Positions 8,140 through 16,657 of a stretch of DNA of 34,217 nt are shown piece by piece. A program made the translations under genes and the position numbers. Under the pieces are notes generated by a model that was given only the letters and a program-made list of their open reading frames with translations, had not been told where the DNA came from and did no database searches. Positions within the stretch are counted from its first letter, which is position 1; every line of letters starts with the position of its first letter. The stretch lies in assembly GCA_946408175.1 (NCBI GenBank), contig CAMJRB010000005.1, positions 1 to 34,217 on the forward strand, read 5' to 3'. This DNA is from an uncultured Holosporaceae bacterium (GTDB lineage: Bacteria > Pseudomonadota > Alphaproteobacteria > RUG11792).

Positions 8140-8886
8140 TTAATACTTTTGCTTGTATTGCGATTCTACCTTATCAATAAATTTGTTTGCTTTATTTAAA
8201 TTAAATATATTAATTTGAGACATTTGATGATACATCTTATTTTTTGTTCCTCCACACAATGCCCGTAGTTTATTATCTAATGATTTTTTATTAACCGTGT
8301 ATATATTAGTCCATATAATCTTTATTTCTTCTTTATTTACGATATTTTTAGTAACAGCACGTGAAATCACATTATCCCATTGTTTATTTAAATTCGCTAA
8401 TGTACTTAAATTAGTATCGTTGTTTTGTCTACTTTTTATTGCTAAAATATTTTTTACAATGTTTTGTAAGTGCTTAATATACGATTGTTTTCGCATATTT
8501 GATATTTTCTGTGTAGTTGTTTCCTTTGCATTATCTGTCCAATCTACTGACTTACTTTTAAGTTGTTCAAATGTATTATGTGACTTTTCTCTTAATTCCT
8601 TATTAAGGTTAGTAAGATTTTTTTTTGCTGATTTACTTCTTGTTTGGATATCCTGTTTCAGATTCTCAGATTCTGTTTTCAATTTTTCAGCTTTTTGGTT
8701 CCAATTATTATCTAATTTTTTAAGATTCTGTGTTATACTCTCACGCATTTTATGTGATTTCGAATAATTATTGTCCTGTACTAATACATTGGAATCGGAG
8801 TAATAACTAGTATCAATGTTACGTGTAAATGAATTAGATACAGTGCCTATTACTAATATAGATAAAATTAAATATTTATTAAACAT
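8140..8886 (-). CDS. Secreted coiled-coil protein with the shared C-terminal domain (248 aa)
   Basis: A TTG at 8895 allows three extra codons, but ATG 8886 directly begins a good Sec signal peptide (MFNKYLILSILVIGTVSNSF). Residues ~45-140 are a long, highly charged helix with Lys/Glu/Gln/Ser heptad-like spacing (WNQKAEKLKTESENLKQDI, NLNKELREKSHNTFEQLK), probably a coiled coil or amphipathic rod. The last ~85 residues match the downstream gene's C-terminal domain (KEEIKIIW, QINIFNLNKANKFIDK). The genes are 184 bases apart in the same orientation, with this one upstream. No known family is recognised. The shared domain suggests common partners or localisation. Export is well supported; the function is not. 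Confidence 0.78.
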   Translation of the reverse strand: MFNKYLILSILVIGTVSNSFTRNIDTSYYSDSNVLVQDNNYSKSHKMRESITQNLKKLDNNWNQKAEKLKTESENLKQDIQTRSKSAKKNLTNLNKELREKSHNTFEQLKSKSVDWTDNAKETTTQKISNMRKQSYIKHLQNIVKNILAIKSRQNNDTNLSTLANLNKQWDNVISRAVTKNIVNKEEIKIIWTNIYTVNKKSLDNKLRALCGGTKNKMYHQMSQINIFNLNKANKFIDKVESQYKQKY

Positions 8887-9023
8887 AATATACAATTAAT
8901 AATAATATCTATAATAGATAATACAATATAAAAGTTAATTTTTTACTACATTATTTTTATGATATAGATATTTATTATTAGTGCATATACATAACCACAT
9001 AATTTCCATTAACTCCTAGCAAT

Positions 9024-10124
9024 TTATGTATTATAAGTAATATGCATCCTTGAAGTATTACAACAGTGTAAATTAGTTAATAATTCACAAGCAATAGTAC
9101 CTGATTCAGCTGCCATATCATTTATAGTATAATTACTATCCAATAGTACAGCTTCATGGCCAATACAAGTACAATCATCTGGAATAGTAGTTACATCACA
9201 AACTAATAGATCCATTGAAACAACTCCTAATATTGGAGCTTTGTAAAATTCACCAGTATTATTATAAAATAATACTTTACCATTATTAGATAAACTTCTT
9301 CTAATACCATCTGCATATCCAATAGATATAACAGCTATTTTTGTATTATGACTAGCTTTGAAAGTTAATCCATATCCTACACAATCTCCAGTATTTATTG
9401 AATATTTCTGTAATACTTGCGTTTGTATTGATATTACATTTTTTGATTTTAATATTGCTGGAAATACTTGAATACCATATAAAAACTTACCTATGCGAAC
9501 CATATCATACTGATATTCAGGACCTAAGAAAGTACCACCAGAAGCTGATATACTTGCCTTAACTTGTTTTACTTTGCTAATTTTATACAATATTTCTTCA
9601 AATACTTTTTTTTGTTTTAAATTATAAGGTGAATACATATCTTCTGAACAAGCCAAATGAGACATGACATAAGATATGTTTTCATTTTCTAAACCACATA
9701 ATACAGATTCTATATCGTCTTGTCTTAATCCCAATCGTGAAAGACCAGTATCGAAAAACAATACTAAATCTAAATCGTTACCCTTAGCTACATTAAATTC
9801 TTCAATGGAATTTATTACTTGAGTTAACTTGTAGTGTTTTAATAAATTTATATCATTAATATCAAAGCCCTGTAATACATAAATATTAGCATCGTAAGGT
9901 AATACAGACCGTATATCTATAGCTTCTTTCAAATAAGCTACCCAAAAGTCTCTACAGCCAGCATCATACAAACTATCAGAGACTATTTTGGCATTTAATC
10001 CATAAGCATTAGCTTTTACTACAGCTGAGACAATTGTATTAGCATTAACGTATTTTTTAATAGCTAAATAATTATCTTTTACTGCAGTAATATCAATATT
10101 TATTAATGGATAATTATTAAACAC
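9024..10124 (-). CDS. alr: Alanine racemase
   Basis: This PLP enzyme interconverts L- and D-alanine in the cytoplasm and supplies D-Ala for the peptidoglycan stem peptide. The N-terminal TIM barrel carries the PLP-lysine motif VVKANAYGL (Lys37). The phosphate/pyridine region reads DMVRIGKFLYG (Arg210), and the second catalytic base is Tyr270 in SIGYADGIRR. The C-terminal beta domain contains GVVSMDLLVCDV. Length (366 aa) is normal. The start is GTG at 10124, overlapping the hfq stop as TAGTG; a GGTGGA ribosome site sits a few bases upstream inside hfq, which supports this start and implies translational coupling. The usual NSA segment ahead of the DMVR motif is SASGG here, a modest divergence. 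It fits the other wall genes in the window (uppP, D,D-carboxypeptidase, pal). Confidence 0.95.
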   Translation of the reverse strand: MFNNYPLINIDITAVKDNYLAIKKYVNANTIVSAVVKANAYGLNAKIVSDSLYDAGCRDFWVAYLKEAIDIRSVLPYDANIYVLQGFDINDINLLKHYKLTQVINSIEEFNVAKGNDLDLVLFFDTGLSRLGLRQDDIESVLCGLENENISYVMSHLACSEDMYSPYNLKQKKVFEEILYKISKVKQVKASISASGGTFLGPEYQYDMVRIGKFLYGIQVFPAILKSKNVISIQTQVLQKYSINTGDCVGYGLTFKASHNTKIAVISIGYADGIRRSLSNNGKVLFYNNTGEFYKAPILGVVSMDLLVCDVTTIPDDCTCIGHEAVLLDSNYTINDMAAESGTIACELLTNLHCCNTSRMHITYNT

Positions 10125-10393
10125 TATTCCACCAAGTTAACATCCCCGTCAATGCCGCTTTGTTTACTCCAATCAAACAATGTAACACTATTGTGAGGCA
10201 ATATAGTTGATATAGCATGCTTGTATATTAGCTGAGTATAACCTTCTTTTCTTAAAAGAACTACCGTTTGATCAAAACAAGAAATAATACCCATCATTTT
10301 AACTCCATTTAATAAGAAAATAGTAACTTGTATTTTATTTTTTCTTATATAATTCAAAAAAGCATCTTGAACATTAATTATTTTCTCATTCAT
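10124..10393 (-). CDS. hfq: RNA chaperone Hfq
   Basis: Hfq is a hexameric Sm-like protein that binds A/U-rich RNA and promotes sRNA-mRNA pairing. The whole Sm fold is present: NVQDAFLNYIRKNK (proximal-face Gln and helix), VTIFLLNGVKMMGIISCFD (Sm1), and LIYKHAISTILP (Sm2, with the conserved YKHA). An upstream in-frame ATG at 10408 adds MYLYI, but the ATG at 10393 places the conserved QD as in other Hfq proteins, so I prefer it (89 aa). Its stop overlaps the alr start by one base. The neighbour of hfq in many proteobacteria is hflX or miaA, so the coupling to alr is an unusual arrangement. The short C-terminal tail is acidic (DGDVNLVE). Confidence 0.95.
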   Translation of the reverse strand: MNEKIINVQDAFLNYIRKNKIQVTIFLLNGVKMMGIISCFDQTVVLLRKEGYTQLIYKHAISTILPHNSVTLFDWSKQSGIDGDVNLVE

Positions 10394-10642
10394 TATATAT
10401 AAATACATATGTATATTAACAATAAAATTATGTCATAAATCAGTTTTTTTTGCAATTGTAACATTTATATACAAATAGATAGTTATATTTAGCAATAAAT
10501 AAAATTATATGTTATTTACATAGCATTACATAAACAAAACTATTTATTTTATTATTAGTAATTGGTATTTAAAAACATATCCAAAAAAATTACAAAAAAA
10601 ATGAAAAAAATCACTTGCAAAAAAATTTACCATATGGCAGAA

Positions 10643-10648
10643 TATAAT
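10643..10648 (+). promoter_or_regulatory. Probable -10 box for tRNA-Asn
   Basis: A perfect TATAAT ends 14 bases before the tRNA 5' end, the same geometry as the other tRNA operon. No good -35 lies at 17 bases; TTGCAA at 10615-10620 is too far at 22 bases. Confidence 0.4.
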
Positions 10649-10662
10649 TATAAAGATACTGA

Positions 10663-10738
10663 TCCTTGTTAGCTCAGTTGGTAGAGCACTTGGCTGTTAA
10701 CCAGGGGGTCGTTGGTTCGAGTCCAACACAAGGAGCCA
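10663..10738 (+). tRNA. tRNA-Asn (anticodon GTT)
   Basis: A 76-nt cloverleaf with encoded CCA. The acceptor is TCCTTGT/ACAAGGA with discriminator G, the D arm runs GCTC to GAGC, the anticodon stem is CTTGG/CCAGG with loop CTGTTAA, and the T arm is GTTGG-TTCGAGT-CCAAC. No AsnRS is in the window; the AspRS here has a residue typical of enzymes that also charge tRNA-Asn. Confidence 0.96.
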
Positions 10739-10901
10739 TCTTTATACTTCATATCATTCTTTATATTATTTTTTTCTATTGTGTTTTTCAGATGCTGTTA
10801 TTTGTATCTTTAGTGGTTGTTTTTATAGTGTGGTGGTATTGCTGTTTTAGTTTTTTTTATAAGTTTGTTAATATGTTCATTCCGTATCTTTTCGCTATTC
10901 A

Positions 10902-10930
10902 TTGACAATTATTCAAAACTATATTAAAAT
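10902..10930 (+). promoter_or_regulatory. Strong sigma-70 promoter of the 553-aa secreted protein
   Basis: A perfect TTGACA (10902-10907), a 17-base spacer and TAAAAT (10925-10930) lie 35 bases ahead of the start codon at 10966. This predicts a leader of about 29 bases containing the AAAGGA ribosome site. Confidence 0.7.
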
Positions 10931-10965
10931 AAAAATGAGGAGTATTTTAATTTAAAAGGATAATA

Positions 10966-12627
10966 ATGAGTAAAAATTTCCTTAATTTTTTAACAACTTC
11001 AGTAATAGTACTAAGTTGTGGCACAGCTGTAAATAGTAGTAGTTGTTATTGTATGGAATCTAAGATTATGAAAGATAATAATATTATGAAATATGATAAG
11101 ATTTGTACTGCATATCAACTACTAACAAAGCTGAATAATAATCTGCCGGATGAGATCAAGAAGGCAGGCCTAAATGTAGATGAGAATGGCAACACAATAG
11201 AGGATGCGAGTTTCTTAAATATAACAGATGGATTAAGAAGTACACAAGTAACATACAGTAATAAATTAAAGGAAGTATTGAAAATAGTGGGTGCGTCTGA
11301 GGATCACATACAATCAGTTGATGATTGCATGACATACTGTCTGCTTTTAGGTAGTCAGATTGGTGCTAGTTTAATTCAATTATGGCATAATTATTGCAAC
11401 AAAGTCTCAGAAGCCATAAAGAACTTATTGGATGATACAAATTCCTGCTCAGACCAATTATACAAATTCAATGATGATGCTGATAATAATGATAACAGCA
11501 ACTTCATAACAGGATCGTCTTTACTACTTGATGATATTAAGACTATCTTAACAAAATTACTTACTAATTTATCTAACTATAATAATTACGATCATGTCTT
11601 ACAAAATGAATTAATTTCAAAACTTCATATGAGCATTTTAGAATTGCAACAATTATTAAAGAATCCTTCTCATCCTATTACTGATGATATAATTACTGAT
11701 GATATATATGATATATTACAGCTTTCTAATGATCCATGCAAAAATATAATGCTCAAGTACTATAATCAGATTAGCAAACCATTATCAGTGGATTATAATT
11801 ATTATAATGATAAGGCTATATTACAGAGTTCTAATTATAAATTAGAAACGATACTGGGCAAGTCATATAATCCTATTAGTAAACAACCATCAAAGGATCC
11901 TTCTTCCAGTAATAATGATCAGCGTAAGAAAACTCATGATAGCTTTAAAAAGGAATTAATGTCACAACTTTCTAATATTATTTCAGGTTTACAACAATTA
12001 GACCGTGAGTTGTCTACTCATGCTAATGATCATGCCAAATTCTTACAAACTATATCAGTTTCACACCCTATAGAAGCATTAGCTAATATTATGGAAAAAG
12101 CTGGAGAAAAATTTAATATTGCCAATATTAGTACAAATATGATTACATGGCAACAGTTTCTTAATTATGTAAACAATAAAATACTATTAGTAAGTATAAA
12201 TTACATGCGAAATATAAACCCGTTAGTTAAAAATAAGCTTATGAATTTAAAAACAATTAAACAAACAACTAATAAGCAAATAATTACATGTTGTGACAAA
12301 GTACTACGCATAGCATATAATTTGAAAGAATATCTTTCTAATATGAGCAATAATTCTAATTTGGACTATAAGCAGAGAGCATTAGCAAAGAACATTAATG
12401 AGAATCAGTATATAAATAGATGTATTAATGATTTACAAAATGCAACAAATCAACTTCAAGAAATAGAAAATAAGTATAATAATAAAAACATTAAGAATAT
12501 TAAAAACAAGCTTAAGCACTATAATCAGAATAATAAGGATGATAATGAACTCTTTACTACTGGATTTGGTGGTAGTTCAGAAGACAAACAGTTTACCCAA
12601 ACGAAATATAAGACAACAAAAAAATAA
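10966..12627 (+). CDS. Secreted helical orphan protein (553 aa)
   Basis: ATG 10966 is preceded at good spacing by AAAGGATAAT and by a near-consensus promoter, so the start is firm. The N-terminus (MSKNFLNFLTTSVIVLSCGT) is a Sec signal. Cys18 in VLSC could be a weak lipobox, or cleavage may occur later near NSSS. The rest is mostly alpha-helical by composition, rich in Asn/Leu/Lys with hydrophobic heptad-like spacing, and contains scattered Cys residues (CMTYCLL, NPCKNIM, TCCDKVL). Residues ~305-320 form a Pro/Ser/Asn/Asp linker. The C-terminus ends in a flexible Gly/Lys/Thr tail (TGFGGSSEDKQ). I recognise no domain. The strong promoter and export signal suggest an abundant surface or secreted protein. 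A terminator hairpin follows. Confidence 0.82.
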   Translation: MSKNFLNFLTTSVIVLSCGTAVNSSSCYCMESKIMKDNNIMKYDKICTAYQLLTKLNNNLPDEIKKAGLNVDENGNTIEDASFLNITDGLRSTQVTYSNKLKEVLKIVGASEDHIQSVDDCMTYCLLLGSQIGASLIQLWHNYCNKVSEAIKNLLDDTNSCSDQLYKFNDDADNNDNSNFITGSSLLLDDIKTILTKLLTNLSNYNNYDHVLQNELISKLHMSILELQQLLKNPSHPITDDIITDDIYDILQLSNDPCKNIMLKYYNQISKPLSVDYNYYNDKAILQSSNYKLETILGKSYNPISKQPSKDPSSSNNDQRKKTHDSFKKELMSQLSNIISGLQQLDRELSTHANDHAKFLQTISVSHPIEALANIMEKAGEKFNIANISTNMITWQQFLNYVNNKILLVSINYMRNINPLVKNKLMNLKTIKQTTNKQIITCCDKVLRIAYNLKEYLSNMSNNSNLDYKQRALAKNINENQYINRCINDLQNATNQLQEIENKYNNKNIKNIKNKLKHYNQNNKDDNELFTTGFGGSSEDKQFTQTKYKTTKK

Positions 12628-12645
12628 AAGTAATTAACACATATG

Positions 12646-12676
12646 TGTAGGATGATTAATATCTCCTACAAGTTTT
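12646..12676 (+). terminator. Stem-loop terminator after the 553-aa gene
   Basis: A perfect 7-bp stem TGTAGGA/TCCTACA (12646-12652 with 12664-12670) with an 11-nt loop is followed by AGTTTT. It begins 19 bases after the stop codon. Confidence 0.6.
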
Positions 12677-12842
12677 ATATGTTTATCTCTTAATGATATA
12701 TAATGGAATTTAAATAAATCGATATAAAAGTGACACTTTTATTGAAAGTATAAATTTCATTATAATACATTTTGTAGTATCCCTTATAAAAAATGATACT
12801 TTTTAATATTATTCCTACAACACACTTCAGATTTTTTACTAC

Positions 12843-12899
12843 TTACAAAAAATTTTCATACCATACCATTATGCAATGAAATTTTATAATTTTTTGTAA
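12843..12899. repeat. 12-bp perfect inverted repeat in a convergent gap
   Basis: TTACAAAAAATT (12843-12854) and its exact complement AATTTTTTGTAA (12888-12899) are 33 bases apart. The gap 12628-13041 separates two convergent genes, so this could serve as a bidirectional terminator. Short direct repeats (ATTCTACTATGCATTA and ATTCTAATATGCATTA near 12951 and 12991) also occur. I see nothing else there. Confidence 0.5.
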
Positions 12900-13041
12900 A
12901 ATACTACAACTAATACACATTAGATTTTTGCTCTATTTATTAGAATATTCATTCTACTATGCATTAATTTGCAATGCTTGGCAAAAATTTATTCTAATAT
13001 GCATTAGGATTTCAATTTATATAAACAAATATTCTTATGTT

Positions 13042-14856
13042 TTATTTTTTCTCAACTCTTGGTACTATTGATATATTCAATTCTTTCAATTGTTCTGGAG
13101 TAGCTTCAGTTGGAGCTCCCATCATTAAATCTTGAGCTTTTTGATTGAATGGGAAAGCTATTACTTCTCTTATGTTTTCAGTTTGCGCCAATAGCATTAC
13201 CATCCTATCTATACCAGGTGCACATCCTCCGTGTGGTGGAGCTCCGTATTTAAAGGCTTTTATCATACCTCTAAATTTATCTTCTACGTGACTTTTATTA
13301 TATCCAGCTATTTCAAAGGCTCTATACATTATTTCTGGCACGTGATTTCTTATAGCACCACTAGAAAGTTCTATTCCATTACATACTATGTCATATTGGT
13401 AAGCTTTAATATCTAATGGATTCATTGTATTTAATGCTTCTAGTCCTCCTTGAGGCATTGAGAATGGATTGTGAGAGAATATTATTTTTTTTAATTCTTC
13501 ATCGTATTCGTACATTGGGAAATCCACCACCCAGCAGAATTTATAAGATTTGTGATCAGTTAATTCTAATATTTTACCTAAATGAGTTCTTACTTGATGA
13601 GCTATATTATTAACTTCCTCATGACAAATAAAGAAAACTACATCACCTGGCTTCATCTTATTAATATTAGATATTTCTTGCAATTCATTTTCATTTAAAA
13701 ACTTAACTATAGGGCCTTTATATTCTTTTTCAGAGACCATTGTTATATAACCTATACCAGGCAATCCTAAATTCTTAGCCCACTCTCCCAGCTTATCAAA
13801 GAAACTTCTAGGTTGAACGGCACAATTAGGAACATTAATACTACGAACTAATTGCCCTTTACTTATATTTTCTTTAAAAGCAGTAAAGTTTGACTTTGCA
13901 AATAATTCAGTTAAATCTTCAATTATTAGAGGATTTCTCATATCTGGCTTATCACAACCATAATGTAACATAGCATCTGCGTAGGTAATTCTAGTAAATG
14001 GATATTCAGATACTTTAAAGCCTTCTGATTTGAAGGTATTAAATGTGTTATAAATTACTGGCTCTATAGCAGCGAATACATCTTCCTGGGAAACAAAACT
14101 CATTTCTAAATCTAATTGATAAAATTCTCCAGGTGATCTGTCAGCTCTAGAATCTTCATCTCTAAAACAAGGAGCTATTTGGAAGTATTTATCGAAACCA
14201 GAAACCATTAATAATTGTTTAAATTGCTGAGGAGCTTGAGGCAATGCATAGAACTTACCGTAATGCACTCTACTAGGAACTAAATAATCTCTAGCTCCTT
14301 CTGGGGATGAAGCCGTTAGTATTGGAGTTTGAATTTCTAAAAATCCTCTACTAGTCATTTCTTGTCTTATATAAGATATTATTTTAGATCTAAGAATAAT
14401 ATTTTCATGATTTTTTCTTTTACGTAAATCTAAATACCTATAAGTTAATCTTATATCTTCTGGAAATTTATCTTCTCCTTCTGTTTCTTTTACTGATAAT
14501 GGTAAGTCTAATGTAGGAGCTGATAATACATTTAACTTATTTACTTGTATTTCTATTTCTCCAGTAGGCATTTTATTATTTATTGTGTCTTCTGATCTAG
14601 CTATTACTTCCCCTTCAATATTAATAATTGTTTCAAGTTTTAAATGTTTAGCCGTAGTGAAAACTGCATCAGTCTGCTTTATAGCACATTGAGTAATACC
14701 ATAATGATCCCTGAGATCTATAAATAATAAACCTCCATGATCTCTCATAGTATCTATAAATCCAGCTAATTTTACTTTTTCTCCAATATTTTTTACTGTT
14801 AATTCCCCACAAGTATGAGTTCTTAAGTAAGTTTTATTATTAAAACACTTTGACAT
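13042..14856 (-). CDS. aspS: Aspartyl-tRNA synthetase, probably the type that also charges tRNA-Asn
   Basis: This class II synthetase attaches Asp to tRNA-Asp. The N-terminal OB fold (residues ~15-110) binds the anticodon. The catalytic core has TYRYLDLRKR (flipping-loop/motif 1 region), EGARDYLVPSR, motif 2 FRDEDSRADRSPGEFYQLDLE (split here across residues ~231-251) and motif 3 GIDRMVMLL near the C-terminus. The long bacterial GAD insertion lies between, giving the normal ~600 residues. The motif-2 form with SPGEF is common in alphaproteobacteria. His40 in MRDHGGLLF aligns with the His that marks nondiscriminating bacterial AspRS (Leu in the E. coli enzyme). The second marker, usually Gly, is Asp90 here. 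The gene stands alone with ~740 noncoding bases upstream. It starts at ATG 14856. Confidence 0.97.
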   Translation of the reverse strand: MSKCFNNKTYLRTHTCGELTVKNIGEKVKLAGFIDTMRDHGGLLFIDLRDHYGITQCAIKQTDAVFTTAKHLKLETIINIEGEVIARSEDTINNKMPTGEIEIQVNKLNVLSAPTLDLPLSVKETEGEDKFPEDIRLTYRYLDLRKRKNHENIILRSKIISYIRQEMTSRGFLEIQTPILTASSPEGARDYLVPSRVHYGKFYALPQAPQQFKQLLMVSGFDKYFQIAPCFRDEDSRADRSPGEFYQLDLEMSFVSQEDVFAAIEPVIYNTFNTFKSEGFKVSEYPFTRITYADAMLHYGCDKPDMRNPLIIEDLTELFAKSNFTAFKENISKGQLVRSINVPNCAVQPRSFFDKLGEWAKNLGLPGIGYITMVSEKEYKGPIVKFLNENELQEISNINKMKPGDVVFFICHEEVNNIAHQVRTHLGKILELTDHKSYKFCWVVDFPMYEYDEELKKIIFSHNPFSMPQGGLEALNTMNPLDIKAYQYDIVCNGIELSSGAIRNHVPEIMYRAFEIAGYNKSHVEDKFRGMIKAFKYGAPPHGGCAPGIDRMVMLLAQTENIREVIAFPFNQKAQDLMMGAPTEATPEQLKELNISIVPRVEKK

Positions 14857-15594
14857 ATTTGATATATATAATTGATATACATCTTCTATTTATATGTTAT
14901 CATTTTTATAATTATTATGAAAGATATTTAAAAGCCCATAATTTAATTAGCTATTTCTGTATATTTCTTATTTAATTAAAATTAAGTAATATTACATGTT
15001 CACTGCTTTTTATATATTCTTGCACTAACTATTATTATTTGTTTTTATATTGTCAATTGATAAAAAAGAATAATATTTTATCTCTTGATATTTACATACA
15101 GTAATTATACAGTACAATAAGGTAGCTTAATTTCATTAACAATAAGTATTACGCACTGATTTTTTACACAATTGAAAAATATATTAAGTTAAGAGTTGTA
15201 TTACGAATATTGTGGGGAAATATATATTGGATTAATTATTATTTATAATAAAATGGATTTTATATTATCTATAATAAACTGTTTATTAAATTCTTATGAA
15301 AATAATTTTACATTTACTTTGTCAAACTATAACTAGTAAAAATTGGAATCAGTTCATTTACTATTTTACATAATATTGCTCCATTCTGTACACAATGGCA
15401 AATATCTATTGTTTGAATGTCCAACAATCTCCTTAATACTCCATATAGATTACACATAGCAAAGGTGTGTCAAGCAACTGTATTATTATTTTCAACAATA
15501 TTATTTACACAACATCATATATATATAACTACACATTATACGTTTTAGATTTGCAGTATATATTATCTAAATCTATGTTTATTTCATTTATAAT
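14857..15594. other. Noncoding stretch between aspS and pgeF
   Basis: About 740 A+T-rich bases containing no supported gene. Open frames here are short, lack ribosome sites and read through random-looking sequence. No RNA gene is recognised. Confidence 0.55.
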
Positions 15595-16341
15595 TTATAA
15601 AGTCAACATAATACCTGAGAACTGTGCGCCTTTACGTACTTGGTTAGCTCTTCTATAACTATAAAAATACTTATCAGTAAAAGTGTTAATATTCACTACG
15701 CTAATTTTATTAACTATTTTACTATTTTGTAATTTATTCACAATTACACCAATCATATCAAATGTACAATTAAGATTATTAAGGTTTTTAGTAAATTGTT
15801 CATGATATATGCTGGGAATTAATGATTTGTTTAATATTAAATTTTCCTTAGCAATGCAAGGACCTATAACTGCTAGAATATTCTTGCAACCAAGTGCTCT
15901 TAATTTATTAAGAGTACTTTCTATTATATTACCTATTGTGCCACGCCAGCCAGAGTGTATAGCCGCTATGTATTGTTTCTTACAGTCATATAATAGTATT
16001 GGTGCACAATCAGCAGTATTTACTCCTATTAATATGTTTGGAATATTAGTAATAATTGCATCTCCTTCATTGTTTAATTCATTTTCTATTGATGAAAATT
16101 TATATTGGTCAATATTATCATTAGTAATTACGTGAACTATATCACTATGTATTTGATTTAATATTATTAAATTACTAATATCAATACCAAAATAATTAGC
16201 TATACTAGTTCTATTTGCAATAGCATTATTACCAACTTTTACATTAACATTTAATGATTTACCATTACTATCAAATCCTTTAAAAAATCCATGTTTAATA
16301 CATTTGTATGACTCTAATAAGTTATCTTGTATAGGGTTCAT
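15595..16341 (-). CDS. pgeF: Purine nucleoside phosphorylase, YfiH/LACC1 family
   Basis: Members of this family (formerly called polyphenol oxidase or multicopper laccase-like) act on purine nucleosides; E. coli YfiH has also been linked to clearing a mis-incorporated peptidoglycan precursor. The zinc/catalytic triad is visible: His65 in NQIHSDIV, Cys112 in NTADCAPILL and His129 in AIHSGWRGT, followed by the conserved VIGPCI. At 248 aa it is full length for the family. It starts at ATG 16341. Upstream is a divergent gene about 320 bases away. Function is by family; the physiological substrate here is unknown. Confidence 0.92.
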   Translation of the reverse strand: MNPIQDNLLESYKCIKHGFFKGFDSNGKSLNVNVKVGNNAIANRTSIANYFGIDISNLIILNQIHSDIVHVITNDNIDQYKFSSIENELNNEGDAIITNIPNILIGVNTADCAPILLYDCKKQYIAAIHSGWRGTIGNIIESTLNKLRALGCKNILAVIGPCIAKENLILNKSLIPSIYHEQFTKNLNNLNCTFDMIGVIVNKLQNSKIVNKISVVNINTFTDKYFYSYRRANQVRKGAQFSGIMLTL

Positions 16342-16657
16342 TATAAGTCAATTTATACAATTCCTATCCATTATTATATTAACATTATAAAAAGATATTA
16401 TTAATGTAACAAACAGATTAATAAAAATTATTAAATATCTTTCCGTAAATTACCAGTATTCAAATTGCCAATAACAATAATAGTATTAATAAATAACTTT
16501 CCTGAAATTATATTAATTAAATTGATCTACAATATATTTGTATATTTTATCAACAAATAGGATTGTAAAAAATTATATTCGTGCATCTTTTGTTAGTAGA
16601 ATTTTAAGGAGATTTAAGCTACTATTATATTGGTATAAATTATTTTATTTAAATACT
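16342..16657. other. Intergenic region between divergent genes
   Basis: About 316 bases between pgeF and the 16658 gene. The frame of the latter can be extended left to a TTG at 16538, but the extra 40 residues are basic/aromatic and would bury the signal peptide, so I treat it as noncoding. Confidence 0.5.

Noticed and set aside
8297-8767. 156-codon frame antisense to the coiled-coil secreted gene
   Set aside because: It is the Phe/Leu/Cys-rich shadow of a Lys/Glu-rich gene with a well-supported signal peptide on the opposite strand.
10666-10905. 79-codon frame beginning MLAQLVEHLAVNQGVV
   Set aside because: It starts inside the tRNA-Asn gene; this N-terminus is the well-known artefact of translating a tRNA, and the remainder is random hydrophobic sequence.
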